Source: an uncultured Alistipes sp.
Lineage (GTDB): Bacteria; Bacteroidota; Bacteroidia; Bacteroidales; Rikenellaceae
Direction: 5' to 3'
Assembly (NCBI GenBank): GCA_904502075.1
Contig: CAJGDL010000003.1
Location: forward strand, 1 to 33,286
Length of the DNA: 33,286 nt
The stretch's first letter is position 1. Every line of letters starts with the position of its first letter. The position numbers and the translations under genes are program-made. Below are positions 11,583 to 19,743 of the stretch, one piece after another. A model generated the notes under the pieces. That model made no database searches. It saw nothing but the letters and a program-made list of their open reading frames with translations, and had not been told where the DNA came from.

Positions 11583-13241
11583 ATGAATCTACTTGTTAGA
11601 AAGATGCTCCTGCTGCTGCTCCTTGCAGCCGGCCTTTTTGCTCCCGAACTGCGTGCCGAAAAGCCCCGTTTGGTGGTGCAGATCGTCGTAGGCTCCATGA
11701 GCCCCGACTGCCTTACGCGCTATGCCGACCACCTCTCCGAGGGGGGCTTTCGTCGTCTTCAGCGCGAGGGTGTCACCTTTACCGCGGCCTCGTATCCCTG
11801 CCAGCAGACCCTGACCCTTACCTCGCTCGCCACCCTGACGACGGGGGCCCTCCCCTCGACCCACGGCGTGGTGGGAAGCCATTGGTACGACTACATCGAC
11901 AACAGCCGGGTGGGGCTGATCGACGACCCCTCGGTTCAGGGGCTCGAGTACCACACCGGAGGGGGACAATTCTCGCCTTGGCAGTTGGTGGCCCCGACCT
12001 TGGCCGAGACCCTGGCCGCCCACTCGCCCGAGAGTCGCATCGTCACGTTGGCCCTCGAACCCGAAGATGCCATCGTCCTGGGGGGAAAGGGTGGCATCAC
12101 CTTTTGGATGAACCGCCAACTTTGCCATTGGCGCAGCTCCTCCTTCTACCTGCCGATCCTCCCCGATTGGGTGAAGCAGTACAACCGCGCAAAGACCCCT
12201 CTGAACTACATCCTCCAGCCGTGGAGTACGCTCTACACCTCGCCCGACTATGTGAATCGTCGTCGGGGCGACATTTTGGTGCGCCCGCCCCAAAAGACCA
12301 AGGGCAATCCGCGACCCTATGCAGGAACGCCGATTCGCGACCTGCGCTGCGAGGTGGTCTACCGCACGGAGTACGATCGCCTTTGCTACACCCCCGCGGG
12401 CAACAGCGCGGTGCTGGACTTTGCCAAGCAGGCCCTCACGCAACTGAGTCTTGGGGCCGACGAGATCCCCGACCTCTTGAATATCTACCTCTCCACGCCG
12501 AAGATGATTACCGAGGCCTATGGCCCCGAGTCGATCGATGCCGAGGATATGTTTTATCGTCTGGATCGCGATTTGGAGGACTTCTTGACCTATCTCTTTG
12601 CCCAGGTGAACGAGGAGCAGGTGGTGGTGGTGCTTACCGCAGACCACGGTACCTCTCCCTCCTACGACCTCTCGCCCCGCGAGCAGGAGCGTTTCAATGT
12701 GCCGCAGTTTGAGATGATTCTCGAGAGTTTCCTCGATGCCCGCTACGGAAAGGCCGAGCAGGATTGGCTCCTGGAGTATGAGCAGAAGATGATCTACCTG
12801 AACCATAACCTGATCTACGAAAGACGCCTCTCGCTGGCCGAGGTGCAAAACGAGGTGGCCACCTTTGCCATGCAGTTCCGCGGGGTGTCGCACGCCTTGA
12901 GTTCGACGGCCATGCGCAACAGCTACTTCGGAAGCGGCTATGCTCAACTTATGCAGAATAGCTTCTATCCGCGTCGCTCGGGAGATGTGGTGCTCAACCT
13001 GATGCCCGGTTGGATCGAGAAGCAGGAGCGCAAGCGCGCCTCGTCGGGGTCGCTCTACGGCTACGACCGTGAAGTCCCCCTTTTGATCCGTCTGCCGAAG
13101 GGGGTGGGGCAAACCGCCGGAAGTTGCTACGGGGAGGAGATTGAGATGAATGCTGTGGCCCCTACATTGGCGCAGATTTTGGGTATTCCTTCGCCGGCTG
13201 CTTGCGAGGCCAAAGCGTTAAAATTAACGCGTGAATTTTAG
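11583..13241 (+). CDS. PafA-like alkaline phosphatase family protein, metal site degenerate
   Basis: Start at ATG 11583, which begins a signal peptide (MNLLVRKMLLLLLLAAGLFA); the frame is open further upstream through the GSCFA gene but without signal. The 552-residue protein aligns along its length with the PafA alkaline phosphatases: VVQIVV near 31-36, TGALPSTHGVVGSHWYD at 87-103, YGPES ... DMFYRLDRDLEDFLTYL at 313-337, LTADHG at 351-356, RRSGDVVLNLMPGW at 464-476 and YDREVPL at 494-500. In active PafA the positions corresponding to 37, 307, 311 and 497 are Asp, Asp, His and His metal ligands; here they are Gly, Lys, Glu and Glu. Only Asp354 and His355, and a Thr (78) at the nucleophile position, remain. 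It is therefore probably not a two-zinc phosphatase. Periplasmic, role unknown. Confidence 0.82.
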   Translation: MNLLVRKMLLLLLLAAGLFAPELRAEKPRLVVQIVVGSMSPDCLTRYADHLSEGGFRRLQREGVTFTAASYPCQQTLTLTSLATLTTGALPSTHGVVGSHWYDYIDNSRVGLIDDPSVQGLEYHTGGGQFSPWQLVAPTLAETLAAHSPESRIVTLALEPEDAIVLGGKGGITFWMNRQLCHWRSSSFYLPILPDWVKQYNRAKTPLNYILQPWSTLYTSPDYVNRRRGDILVRPPQKTKGNPRPYAGTPIRDLRCEVVYRTEYDRLCYTPAGNSAVLDFAKQALTQLSLGADEIPDLLNIYLSTPKMITEAYGPESIDAEDMFYRLDRDLEDFLTYLFAQVNEEQVVVVLTADHGTSPSYDLSPREQERFNVPQFEMILESFLDARYGKAEQDWLLEYEQKMIYLNHNLIYERRLSLAEVQNEVATFAMQFRGVSHALSSTAMRNSYFGSGYAQLMQNSFYPRRSGDVVLNLMPGWIEKQERKRASSGSLYGYDREVPLLIRLPKGVGQTAGSCYGEEIEMNAVAPTLAQILGIPSPAACEAKALKLTREF

Positions 13242-13297
13242 AATCATTGGAGTCGATTGAAATGATGTCGGCTTTTCATAAGACCATTTTTTGATTT

Positions 13298-13714
13298 ATG
13301 GACAAGATACAAGAAGAGATTATTGAGGAGTTCTCGATGTTCGAGGACTGGCTCGACAAGTACGACTACCTGATCAGTCTGAGCGACTCGCTGCCCGCTA
13401 TTGGCGAAGAACATCGCACGGAGCAGTACCTGATCGAGGGGTGTCAATCGCGTGTGTGGGTCGATGCCGAGTTGAAAGAGGGGCGCATGCACTATCGCGC
13501 CGACAGCGATGCCATCATCACCAAGGGAATCATCTCGCTACTTATCCGCGTGCTTGATGGGCGTACCCCCGAGGAGGTGCTCGCAACCGACCTCTACTTC
13601 ATTGACCGCATCGGTTTGGGCGAAAACCTCTCGCCGACGCGTGCCAACGGCCTTCTATCCATGATCAAACAGATGAGGCTCTATGCCCTTGCTTTCCAAG
13701 CCAAAGAGAACTAA
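13298..13714 (+). CDS. sufE: SufE family Fe-S cluster assembly sulfur acceptor
   Basis: This 138-residue protein takes persulfide sulfur from the cysteine desulfurase SufS and passes it to the SufBCD scaffold. It shows the SufE pattern: an N-terminal helix with IIEEFSMFEDWLDKYDYLI, then LIEGCQSRVW with the persulfide-accepting Cys49, ADSDAIITKGIISLLIRVLDGRTPEE and GLGENLSPTRANGL. The DUF59 Fe-S assembly gene starts 4 nt downstream, supporting a joint role. Start is ATG 13298, 56 nt after the PafA-like gene; no clear -7 box in that gap, so it may be read from upstream. Confidence 0.95.
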   Translation: MDKIQEEIIEEFSMFEDWLDKYDYLISLSDSLPAIGEEHRTEQYLIEGCQSRVWVDAELKEGRMHYRADSDAIITKGIISLLIRVLDGRTPEEVLATDLYFIDRIGLGENLSPTRANGLLSMIKQMRLYALAFQAKEN

Positions 13715-13718
13715 CACC

Positions 13719-14042
13719 ATGATAACGAAAGAGGAGATTTTACGGGTGGAGGAGGAGATTGTCCTGACCCTGAAGAATATCTACGACCCCGAGATTCCGG
13801 TCAATATCTACGACCTGGGACTTATCTACGAGATCGACTTTACGCCCGATGGCGTGGCGACGATCCGTATGACCCTCACGGCCCCCAACTGCCCGATGGC
13901 CGATATGTTGGTGGAGGATGTCAACCAGCAGGTGGCCAAGGTAAACGGGGTGAAGGAGGTGAACGTGATCCTTACCTTCGAGCCCGTGTGGGATAAGGAT
14001 ATGATGACCGAGGAGGCGAAGTTGGAACTCAACCTCTTCTAA
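13719..14042 (+). CDS. DUF59/MIP18-type Fe-S cluster assembly protein (SufT/PaaD-like)
   Basis: Start chosen at ATG 13719, 4 nt after the sufE stop; the frame is open into sufE, but family similarity begins here. The 107-residue protein carries DPEIPVNIYDLGLIYE (23-38) and the MTLTAPNCPMADML segment with the conserved Cys58, the hallmarks of DUF59 (MIP18, SufT, PaaD), which help mature or deliver Fe-S clusters. It ends in an acidic tail. Coupled spacing with sufE indicates one assembly module. Which client proteins it serves cannot be read from the sequence. Confidence 0.93.
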   Translation: MITKEEILRVEEEIVLTLKNIYDPEIPVNIYDLGLIYEIDFTPDGVATIRMTLTAPNCPMADMLVEDVNQQVAKVNGVKEVNVILTFEPVWDKDMMTEEAKLELNLF

Positions 14043-14064
14043 ATTCCCTTTAAGCGAAGCCGCC

Positions 14065-15036
14065 ATGGAGAGCGCACAGCAAGAGGCGATCCTCAAAGGA
14101 TGGGAGGCAATGGCCCCGGGATTCGGGTGTAGCGATTTGCCGGCCCGTCTTGATCCGCTTGCCCGTTGCAAGATCTACACCTCGCTTGCGTTCGAGCGAC
14201 TGCAACGCAAGGAGGATGACCTAAACGAACTCTTCGAACGATCGGCTCAAAATTGGCAGCAGACCCTCTACCTGATGTTGTTGCGCACGGTGGGCGATCT
14301 GCAGAATCGCGAGGCCTTCATGGCTCTCGGTGAGCGCGTTACGCTTCAATCCCTCATGCGCGAACGCCACTCGTTGGTCGGGGTGGAGGCCCTGCTTTTT
14401 GGCGGTGCGGGGCTTTTGGAGGGGTGTCGCGACGATGCCTACATCCGGCAACTCAGGGAGGAGTTCGAGCACCTGCGCCACAAGTATTGCATCGAGCCTC
14501 TCGACCCGGGAATTTGGCGCATCAATCGGCTGCGCCCGGCCAACCACCCACGGCTTCGCCTGGCGCAGATTGCGGCGCTTGTCATGCAACCCGACTTCTC
14601 GATCGAAAAGATCCTCGAATGCCGTACCCGTGAGGCGGTGGAGCATCTGTTTGCCGTCGAGGCACAACAATATTGGAGCAGTTATTACAACCCTTCGGGG
14701 GCGATCGACCATACGGCCAAGCGTCTCGGGCACGAGAAGGCCCACAGCCTGGGAATCAACTTGGTGGCGGTGTTGCAATACTTCTATGGCCACCGCATGG
14801 GGCGCGAGGAGCTTACGCGCCGTGCCATCGAACTGTGGGAGGCGTTGCCCGCCGAGCAGAATCGCTATACGCGCCTTTGGGAACGCATCACTCCGATGAA
14901 CGCCTTCGAATCGCAGGCCCTGCTGCAACTTGCCCGCGAATATTGCGAACGGACACGCTGTCGTCAGTGCCCGCTTGCAAAACATCGGCTCTACGAATTG
15001 AAGCGCGAAATGGAGCGCACGAACCGTTCTCGTTAG
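14065..15036 (+). CDS. DUF2851 family protein, short form lacking the N-terminal domain
   Basis: From about residue 10 to 305 this 323-residue protein follows the Bacteroidetes DUF2851 family: LAFERLQRK (41-49), NWQQTLYLMLLRTVG, SLVGVEALLFGGAGLL (103-118), INRLRPANHPRLRLAQIAAL (153-172), QQYWSSYYNP, SQALLQLAREYC and the final cysteine pattern Cys294-x4-Cys299-x2-Cys302. Full family members, as I know them, are around 420-430 residues with ~110-125 extra N-terminal residues. Here the frame is stopped at 14005-14007, inside the DUF59 gene, so that domain is absent. Function unknown. It lies 22 nt after the DUF59 gene and probably shares its transcript. Cys22 plus the C-terminal trio could form a metal site, which is speculation. 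Confidence 0.82.
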   Translation: MESAQQEAILKGWEAMAPGFGCSDLPARLDPLARCKIYTSLAFERLQRKEDDLNELFERSAQNWQQTLYLMLLRTVGDLQNREAFMALGERVTLQSLMRERHSLVGVEALLFGGAGLLEGCRDDAYIRQLREEFEHLRHKYCIEPLDPGIWRINRLRPANHPRLRLAQIAALVMQPDFSIEKILECRTREAVEHLFAVEAQQYWSSYYNPSGAIDHTAKRLGHEKAHSLGINLVAVLQYFYGHRMGREELTRRAIELWEALPAEQNRYTRLWERITPMNAFESQALLQLAREYCERTRCRQCPLAKHRLYELKREMERTNRSR

Positions 15037-15079
15037 TTCCTTCCGAGGGTGGTATAGAATTCATCCATAGAATGGAAAA

Positions 15080-15120
15080 GATTCCCCGATCCACTGCAGT
15101 AGATCGGGGAATCTCTCTTC
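15080..15120. terminator. Bidirectional terminator between DUF2851 and ruvB genes
   Basis: An 11-bp perfect stem (15080-15090 with 15103-15113). On the plus strand TCTCTTCTC follows; on the minus strand TTTT follows. It sits between two converging genes. Confidence 0.75.
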
Positions 15121-15163
15121 TCGGGGAGGGCCCCGGGATGGTTATCCGGTCGTCGGTCGGGGA

Positions 15164-16177
15164 TTAAAAGAGGGATCCCGTCTCGCTCTCCTTGACAAAT
15201 CCCAAGTGCCGGTAGGCCAACTCGGTGGCTTCACGGCCACGGGGGGTACGCTTCAGGAAGCCCTCCTTGATCAGGAAGGGTTCGTAGACCTCCTCGATGG
15301 TGCCGGGCTCCTCGCTCACCGAGGTGGCGATGGTATTCAGCCCCACGGGGCCGCCTCCGAACTTCTCGATAATGGCCCCCAGGATCTTGTTGTCCATCTG
15401 GTCGAGGCCTCGGGAGTCGATATTGAGTGCTTTGAGTCCGAAACGTGTGATCTCGAGGTCGATATGTCCCTCGCCCTTCACCATCGCAAAGTCACGGACA
15501 CGGCGCAGCAGGGCGTTGGCAATACGCGGGGTGCCGCGCGAGCGCAGGGCCACCTCCAGGGCCGCCTCGTGGTCGATCGAGACATCCAGGATGCGCGCCG
15601 AGCGCTCCACAATGCCGGCCAAGACCGGGGCATCGTAATACTCCAGGTGGCAGGTGATGCCGAAACGGGCCCTGAGGGGCGAGGTCAGCAAGCCGCTGCG
15701 TGTCGTGGCACCGATAAGGGTGAAGGGGGCCAACTCGATCTGAATCGAGCGAGCCGAGGGGCCCTTGTCCAACACGATGTCGATCTTGTAGTCCTCCATC
15801 GCGGAGTAGAGATACTCCTCGACGATGGGGCTCAGGCGGTGGATCTCGTCAATGAAGAGCACATCGCCCGGGTTGAGGTTCGTAAGCAGACCGGCCAGGT
15901 CGCCCGGTTTGTCCAATACGGGGCCCGAGGTGGTTTTGAGTTGTGCCCCCATCTCGTTGGCGATGATGTTTGCCAGGGTTGTCTTGCCCAATCCCGGGGG
16001 GCCGTGCAGCAGCACATGGTCCAGCGAGTCGCCACGCATAAGGGCCGCCTTGATGAAGATACGGAGGTTCTCGACAATCTTCTCCTGACCCGCGAAGTTC
16101 TCCAACTCCTGGGGGCGAATCCGGTTTTCGAATTCCAAGTCGCTCTCAATGTGGCGCATATTTCGATCTACACCCAT
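15164..16177 (-). CDS. ruvB: Holliday junction branch migration helicase RuvB
   Basis: The 337-residue AAA+ ATPase drives branch migration with RuvA at Holliday junctions. Visible are RPQELENFAGQEKI (21-34), Walker A GPPGLGKTT (59-67), TTSGPVLDKPGDLAGLLTNL, Walker B FIDEIH (108-113), sensor 1 GATTRSGLL, arginine-finger region SPLRARFG, sensor 2 SRGTPRIANALLRRVRD and the winged-helix end GLNTIATSVSEEPGTIEEVYEPFLI. Length and motifs are standard. Start ATG 16177; ATG at residue 7 is an alternative. It is last in the lgt-SPOR-gtrA-ruvB run, 26 nt after the GtrA gene. Confidence 0.98.
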   Translation of the reverse strand: MGVDRNMRHIESDLEFENRIRPQELENFAGQEKIVENLRIFIKAALMRGDSLDHVLLHGPPGLGKTTLANIIANEMGAQLKTTSGPVLDKPGDLAGLLTNLNPGDVLFIDEIHRLSPIVEEYLYSAMEDYKIDIVLDKGPSARSIQIELAPFTLIGATTRSGLLTSPLRARFGITCHLEYYDAPVLAGIVERSARILDVSIDHEAALEVALRSRGTPRIANALLRRVRDFAMVKGEGHIDLEITRFGLKALNIDSRGLDQMDNKILGAIIEKFGGGPVGLNTIATSVSEEPGTIEEVYEPFLIKEGFLKRTPRGREATELAYRHLGFVKESETGSLF

Positions 16178-16203
16178 AGTTTAGATTTTATCTCTTGTTT
16201 ACG

Positions 16204-16695
16204 TTATTCTTTTGGTTCCGTCTTGAATGTGAAGTATTTGGCCGCAAGGAAACTGTAGACCGAACTGATGGCGGTGGTCAGCAGTTTCGAGGGGGTGGCC
16301 CAAATCCCACACCCCTCCACGAAGCACTTCATGCAGAGGTAGTTCAGTACGATGGCTCCAACCACAGAAAGTAGGTAGCGCACCAGTTGGGTGCGGGTCC
16401 TGAGGGTCGAGGAGCGGAAGGCCACCCGACGGTTGAGCCAAAATCCGTTCGCGAAGGTGATCGGAAAGACCAGGGCGAGCGAGGCGATGTGCGGTGAGAC
16501 AACCACCACTCCCAGGTCGATGAAGCGTTCGGCTACCACATAGTGGTAGATCAGGAAGTAGTAGAGGGCATCGAGGGTCATGTTCATCCCTCCACAGGCA
16601 GCGTAGCGAAAGATCTCCTGCGTGAAGATCCTCCGAACGGGCCCCACATAGAAGAGGTCAATTCCCCATCGAATCGTATCGGCCAGGCGGTTCAT
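16204..16695 (-). CDS. GtrA family membrane protein
   Basis: The 163-residue protein has four hydrophobic segments (about residues 29-50, 62-85, 100-125 and 132-152) and the GtrA signatures EIFRYAACGGMNMTLD near the first helix, FANGFWLNRRVAFRS between helices 2 and 3, and YSFLAAKYFTFK at the end. GtrA/DPMS-type proteins are thought to flip or accompany undecaprenyl-linked sugars in surface glycan or teichoic acid modification. No glycosyltransferase lies next to it, so the substrate is unknown. It follows the SPOR gene after 9 nt. Confidence 0.9.
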   Translation of the reverse strand: MNRLADTIRWGIDLFYVGPVRRIFTQEIFRYAACGGMNMTLDALYYFLIYHYVVAERFIDLGVVVVSPHIASLALVFPITFANGFWLNRRVAFRSSTLRTRTQLVRYLLSVVGAIVLNYLCMKCFVEGCGIWATPSKLLTTAISSVYSFLAAKYFTFKTEPKE

Positions 16696-16704
16696 GCTTC
16701 GCGC

Positions 16705-17661
16705 TTATTGCTTTGAGTAGACCCACACCTCCGAGGCTCCGTACTCCGTGCGGTAGCGACGGGCCGCCTCCTGTGCTTCAGCGCGTTTCGCGTGTTCGCC
16801 GAGCGAGACGAGCCACTTCTCCCCGTAGCGGAAAATTCGAAAATCGGCCTCGGGTATGGCGTAGCGCTTTACTCCCTGCGCTACGGCACGGTGGGCATTC
16901 TCTTCCGTGGAGTAGATTCCCATCACCACATAGCTCATGCCGCTATGCGTAGGTGTAATCTGTGTGTCGAGGGTCATTTCGTTCTTCGGCTCTTCAGGCG
17001 TAGGCTCCGCGGAGGGCTTTTCGGGTGCGGGCTCTGTCGCGGGGGGCGTTGTCAAAGACTCCTTGTCGGTCGGCTCCGCAGTCGGGGCCGAGATCTCCGA
17101 TTCGGGCGCGGCCGCGGGGTTCTCCTCGGAGAGCAGTTGTTCCGTTTCAACCTGCGGTCTGCTCCACTTTTCCCACACCTCGAGTGGATTGACAAAGTAG
17201 GCCAATGTGCCGAAGATCAGGGCGATTGCTGTGAGGTTTAGCAGCGTCCAGATCCACCACGGCATGGGGCGCCGCTTCACCCGAATCGGGGCCTTGCCCT
17301 GGGGGTTGAGGCGACGCTCGAAGGCATCGGTCGGGGTGAGGCTCTTGAGACAGAGGGTACCCACCCCCTCGATTTCGAGTCGCCCTTCGTGCGTGGCCTT
17401 CGTGCGCCATCGAGCGTAGGCATCGGCGGCTTGCTCCTCAGTGCAATGGGCCTCGCGGAGGATCTCCTCCACAAGCGAGTGGCCCATCGGTGTGGTGGAA
17501 AACTCCACGATGCGATGGGGCGGGATCACCTGCGTGGCCGAAAGACGGCGTGCGGCGATGCGTTTCGTGTAGAGGGATCCCACCTCGGGGAGGGTTACGG
17601 CCTCATCGGCCAATAGGCGTCGGGCAATCAGTTTGCCGATCTCTTCGTTCAAGGTTGCCAT
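16705..17661 (-). CDS. HU-CCDC81-type and SPOR domain membrane protein
   Basis: The 318-residue protein has three parts. Residues 1-115 match the paired HU-like (CCDC81-type) domains of Bacteroidetes: NEEIGKLIARRLLADEAVTLPEVG, then EEILREAHCTEEQAADAYARW and GRLEIEGVGTLCL. A single membrane helix lies at about 134-156 (WWIWTLLNLTAIALIFGTLA). A Pro/Glu/Thr-rich linker (160-235) leads to a C-terminal SPOR domain (about 243-318: SYVVMGIYSTEENAHRAV ... RIFRYGEKWLVSLG). SPOR domains bind denuded glycan strands at division sites, so this protein probably links a cytoplasmic HU-like module to septal peptidoglycan. The gene starts 6 nt after the lgt stop codon. Confidence 0.88.
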   Translation of the reverse strand: MATLNEEIGKLIARRLLADEAVTLPEVGSLYTKRIAARRLSATQVIPPHRIVEFSTTPMGHSLVEEILREAHCTEEQAADAYARWRTKATHEGRLEIEGVGTLCLKSLTPTDAFERRLNPQGKAPIRVKRRPMPWWIWTLLNLTAIALIFGTLAYFVNPLEVWEKWSRPQVETEQLLSEENPAAAPESEISAPTAEPTDKESLTTPPATEPAPEKPSAEPTPEEPKNEMTLDTQITPTHSGMSYVVMGIYSTEENAHRAVAQGVKRYAIPEADFRIFRYGEKWLVSLGEHAKRAEAQEAARRYRTEYGASEVWVYSKQ

Positions 17662-17667
17662 GGTCGA

Positions 17668-18582
17668 TTATTTTTGTCGGTTTTCGCGCTTGGCGCGGCG
17701 GGCGGCCATCTTTTCGGCCTTCGAGGCGGGCTGCGAAGGGGGCGTTGGCTGCACGGTTGCAGGCTGCTGCTCGCCCCGCTTATAGGCGCGGAAGATCATC
17801 CAGAAGCCCAGCAGGATAAAGGGAATACTCAGAAGTTGCCCCATCTTGAGGAAGAGCCCCGTGTCGGCTCCTCCCTGCTCCAACTTTACATACTCGATCA
17901 GGAAGCGAGTCAGGAAGATGCCGATTAGCCCCACACCGAAAATCATGCCCGGGCGTTTGCGGCCGTAGTCGAATCGGTAGTAGAGCAGGCAGAGAACCAC
18001 AAAGGTGATCAGGTAGCAGAGTGCCTCATAAATCTGTGTGGGGTGGCAGGCTGCCGGTGCGCACACCGTCTGCCACTCGCGCGAAAGGAGAAAACGGAAT
18101 CCCCAGGGGAGGGTGGTGGGGCCTCCGAAGATCTCCGAATTGAAGAGGTTGCCAAAGCGCACGAGGGCACCTCCGATGCCGACGACGATCATGATGCGAT
18201 CCAACCCCCAGAGGTAGGGCAGACGATTCTTGCGGGCGAAGAGCCATAGACCAATCAAGAGACCGATCGCGGCTCCGTGGCTGGCCAACCCGCCGTCGCG
18301 AAAACCGGTGATGATGGTAAGCGGATGCGAGAGGTAGTAGCTCGGATCATAGAAGAGGCAGTGGCCGAGACGGGCTCCCAGGATGGTACCCAGTGTGCCG
18401 TACCAGAAGATCGAATCGGAGACCGACTCGGGAAGCCCCTCGCGCTTGACGAAGTGCTCGAAGAGTTTGGCTCCGATCAGGATCGTGAGTACCCACATCA
18501 ATCCGTAGTAGCGGATCTCCACACCGCCGATCGAGAAGAGTATCGGGTCGAAAGACCAATCAATAAAGAGTAGTTGTGTCAT
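17668..18582 (-). CDS. lgt: Prolipoprotein diacylglyceryl transferase
   Basis: Lgt transfers diacylglycerol to the lipobox cysteine of prolipoproteins in the inner membrane; the lipoproteins at 1083-2669 and 5044-7863 would be clients. The 304-residue polytopic protein shows YYGLMWVLTILIG (25-37), GARLGHCLFYDP (69-80), the SHGAAIG segment with His102, and the signature VRFGNLFNSEIFG (141-153) with Arg142, Asn145, Asn148 and Glu150, then HPTQIYEAL. A basic, Pro/Gln-rich cytoplasmic tail (~265-304) is longer than usual. The start is ATG 18582. It heads an apparent operon with the SPOR, GtrA and ruvB genes, but the histidine-kinase terminator lies directly upstream, leaving little room for a promoter. 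Confidence 0.97.
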   Translation of the reverse strand: MTQLLFIDWSFDPILFSIGGVEIRYYGLMWVLTILIGAKLFEHFVKREGLPESVSDSIFWYGTLGTILGARLGHCLFYDPSYYLSHPLTIITGFRDGGLASHGAAIGLLIGLWLFARKNRLPYLWGLDRIMIVVGIGGALVRFGNLFNSEIFGGPTTLPWGFRFLLSREWQTVCAPAACHPTQIYEALCYLITFVVLCLLYYRFDYGRKRPGMIFGVGLIGIFLTRFLIEYVKLEQGGADTGLFLKMGQLLSIPFILLGFWMIFRAYKRGEQQPATVQPTPPSQPASKAEKMAARRAKRENRQK

Positions 18583-18597
18583 GGTTTGCTGCTTCTC

Positions 18598-18638
18598 AAA
18601 ACAATTTCTCGGGAGTTCACCTTATCCCGAGAAATTGT
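18598..18638 (-). terminator. Terminator of the histidine kinase gene
   Basis: A perfect 14-bp stem (18601-18614 with 18625-18638), with TTTT directly after the stem on the minus strand. It lies 11 nt after the kinase stop codon and only 16 nt before the lgt start. Confidence 0.8.
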
Positions 18639-18648
18639 GTTTGTTGTG

Positions 18649-19698
18649 TTACTTTACATCTTTTAAATCAACCTTCTTGAGGGTGAAGGAGAAGGTGGTA
18701 CCCACCCCGAGCTCACTGCGTACCGAAACTCGCTCGCCGTGCGCCTCGATAATGTGCTTCACGATGGCCAGGCCGAGACCCGTGCCCCCCTGCTCGCGCG
18801 AACGGCCGCTCTCGGTGCGGTAGAATCGCTCGAAGATGCGCGGCTGATCCTCCTTGGCAATGCCTACGCCGTTGTCCTCGACCTCGATCAAGACGCGATC
18901 GATCATGTCGCGGAAGGCCACCTTCGTCAAGCCTCCCTCCTTGCCGTAGCGGATCGAGTTGCTCAACAGATTGACCATCACCTGGCCGATGTAGTGGCGA
19001 TCGGCGCGTACCCAGAAGGCCGAGGGGATGTTTTCGGCCCCCTTGACCACAAATTTAATCTCCTTCTTGGCGGCCTCCATCTCCATCTGCTCGGCGATCT
19101 CCTTGGCCAGGGCTACCATGTCGAACTGCTCGTCGCGCAACAGGGTCATGTCGCTCTCGAGTTTCGAGATCGTATCCAGGTCGTTGACGATGTTCGAAAG
19201 ACGCTGGATGCTGCGCTCGGCGCGCTCCAAATACTTGCGGTTGATCAGCTCATCTTCCAATCCGCCATCCAACAGCGTGGAGATGTAGCCCTGCATGTTG
19301 AAGATCGGGGTCTTTAACTCGTGGGCCACATTGCCCAAGTACTGCTTGCGATAGCGCTCCAACTGCTTCAGTCGGGCGATCTCTTGGTCGTTCATGTCGG
19401 CCCAGTCCGTGAGCTCCTTCGAGACATCCTCGCCATGCTTATCCTTGATCTCGGACATCACCTCCCGCGTGCGCACATTGCGCGAGAGGACGATCGAGTA
19501 GATCGGCTTGAGTTTGTAGGCCACATACTTGCTGATGAGCAGCAGCGAGAGAAGGGACATCAGGATATAGACACCGACCGTCACACAGAGATTGACCCAC
19601 CAGGCCGCATGAAAGAGCGCTAAAAGGATCGCTACAGGAATTGCTGCAAAGGCTGCAATGCAGAGGGATACCCCCTCTTTGGTTTTAATGGTTGCCAT
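18649..19698 (-). CDS. Membrane sensor histidine kinase (PhoR-like core)
   Basis: The 349-residue protein has two membrane helices (about 11-30 and 36-57) with almost no periplasmic loop between them. A short coiled linker follows, then the HisKA domain with NVAHELKTPIFNMQGY (phospho-acceptor His126), N box NLLSNSIRYG, G1 VEDNGVGIA, F box IFERFYR and G2 GGTGLGLAI. There is no PAS or extracellular sensor, so it probably senses within the membrane or through a partner. No response regulator is encoded nearby. Instead it sits 45 nt after an S24-type transcription regulator gene, with no promoter visible in the gap. Several Bacteroidetes kinases of this form are PhoR/WalK-related, but the signal cannot be deduced. 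Confidence 0.93.
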   Translation of the reverse strand: MATIKTKEGVSLCIAAFAAIPVAILLALFHAAWWVNLCVTVGVYILMSLLSLLLISKYVAYKLKPIYSIVLSRNVRTREVMSEIKDKHGEDVSKELTDWADMNDQEIARLKQLERYRKQYLGNVAHELKTPIFNMQGYISTLLDGGLEDELINRKYLERAERSIQRLSNIVNDLDTISKLESDMTLLRDEQFDMVALAKEIAEQMEMEAAKKEIKFVVKGAENIPSAFWVRADRHYIGQVMVNLLSNSIRYGKEGGLTKVAFRDMIDRVLIEVEDNGVGIAKEDQPRIFERFYRTESGRSREQGGTGLGLAIVKHIIEAHGERVSVRSELGVGTTFSFTLKKVDLKDVK

Positions 19699-19743
19699 AG
19701 TATCTTCGTTTGTGAGGCTTGCTCCCGTGGGGAAGTCTCCGGT

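Noticed and set aside
14065..15036. TIGR02757/DUF2400 family assignment for the DUF2851 gene
   Set aside because: The RLRPANHP-RLRLAQIAAL, VEALLFGGAGLL and C-terminal Cys pattern fit DUF2851, and the DUF2400 motifs are absent.
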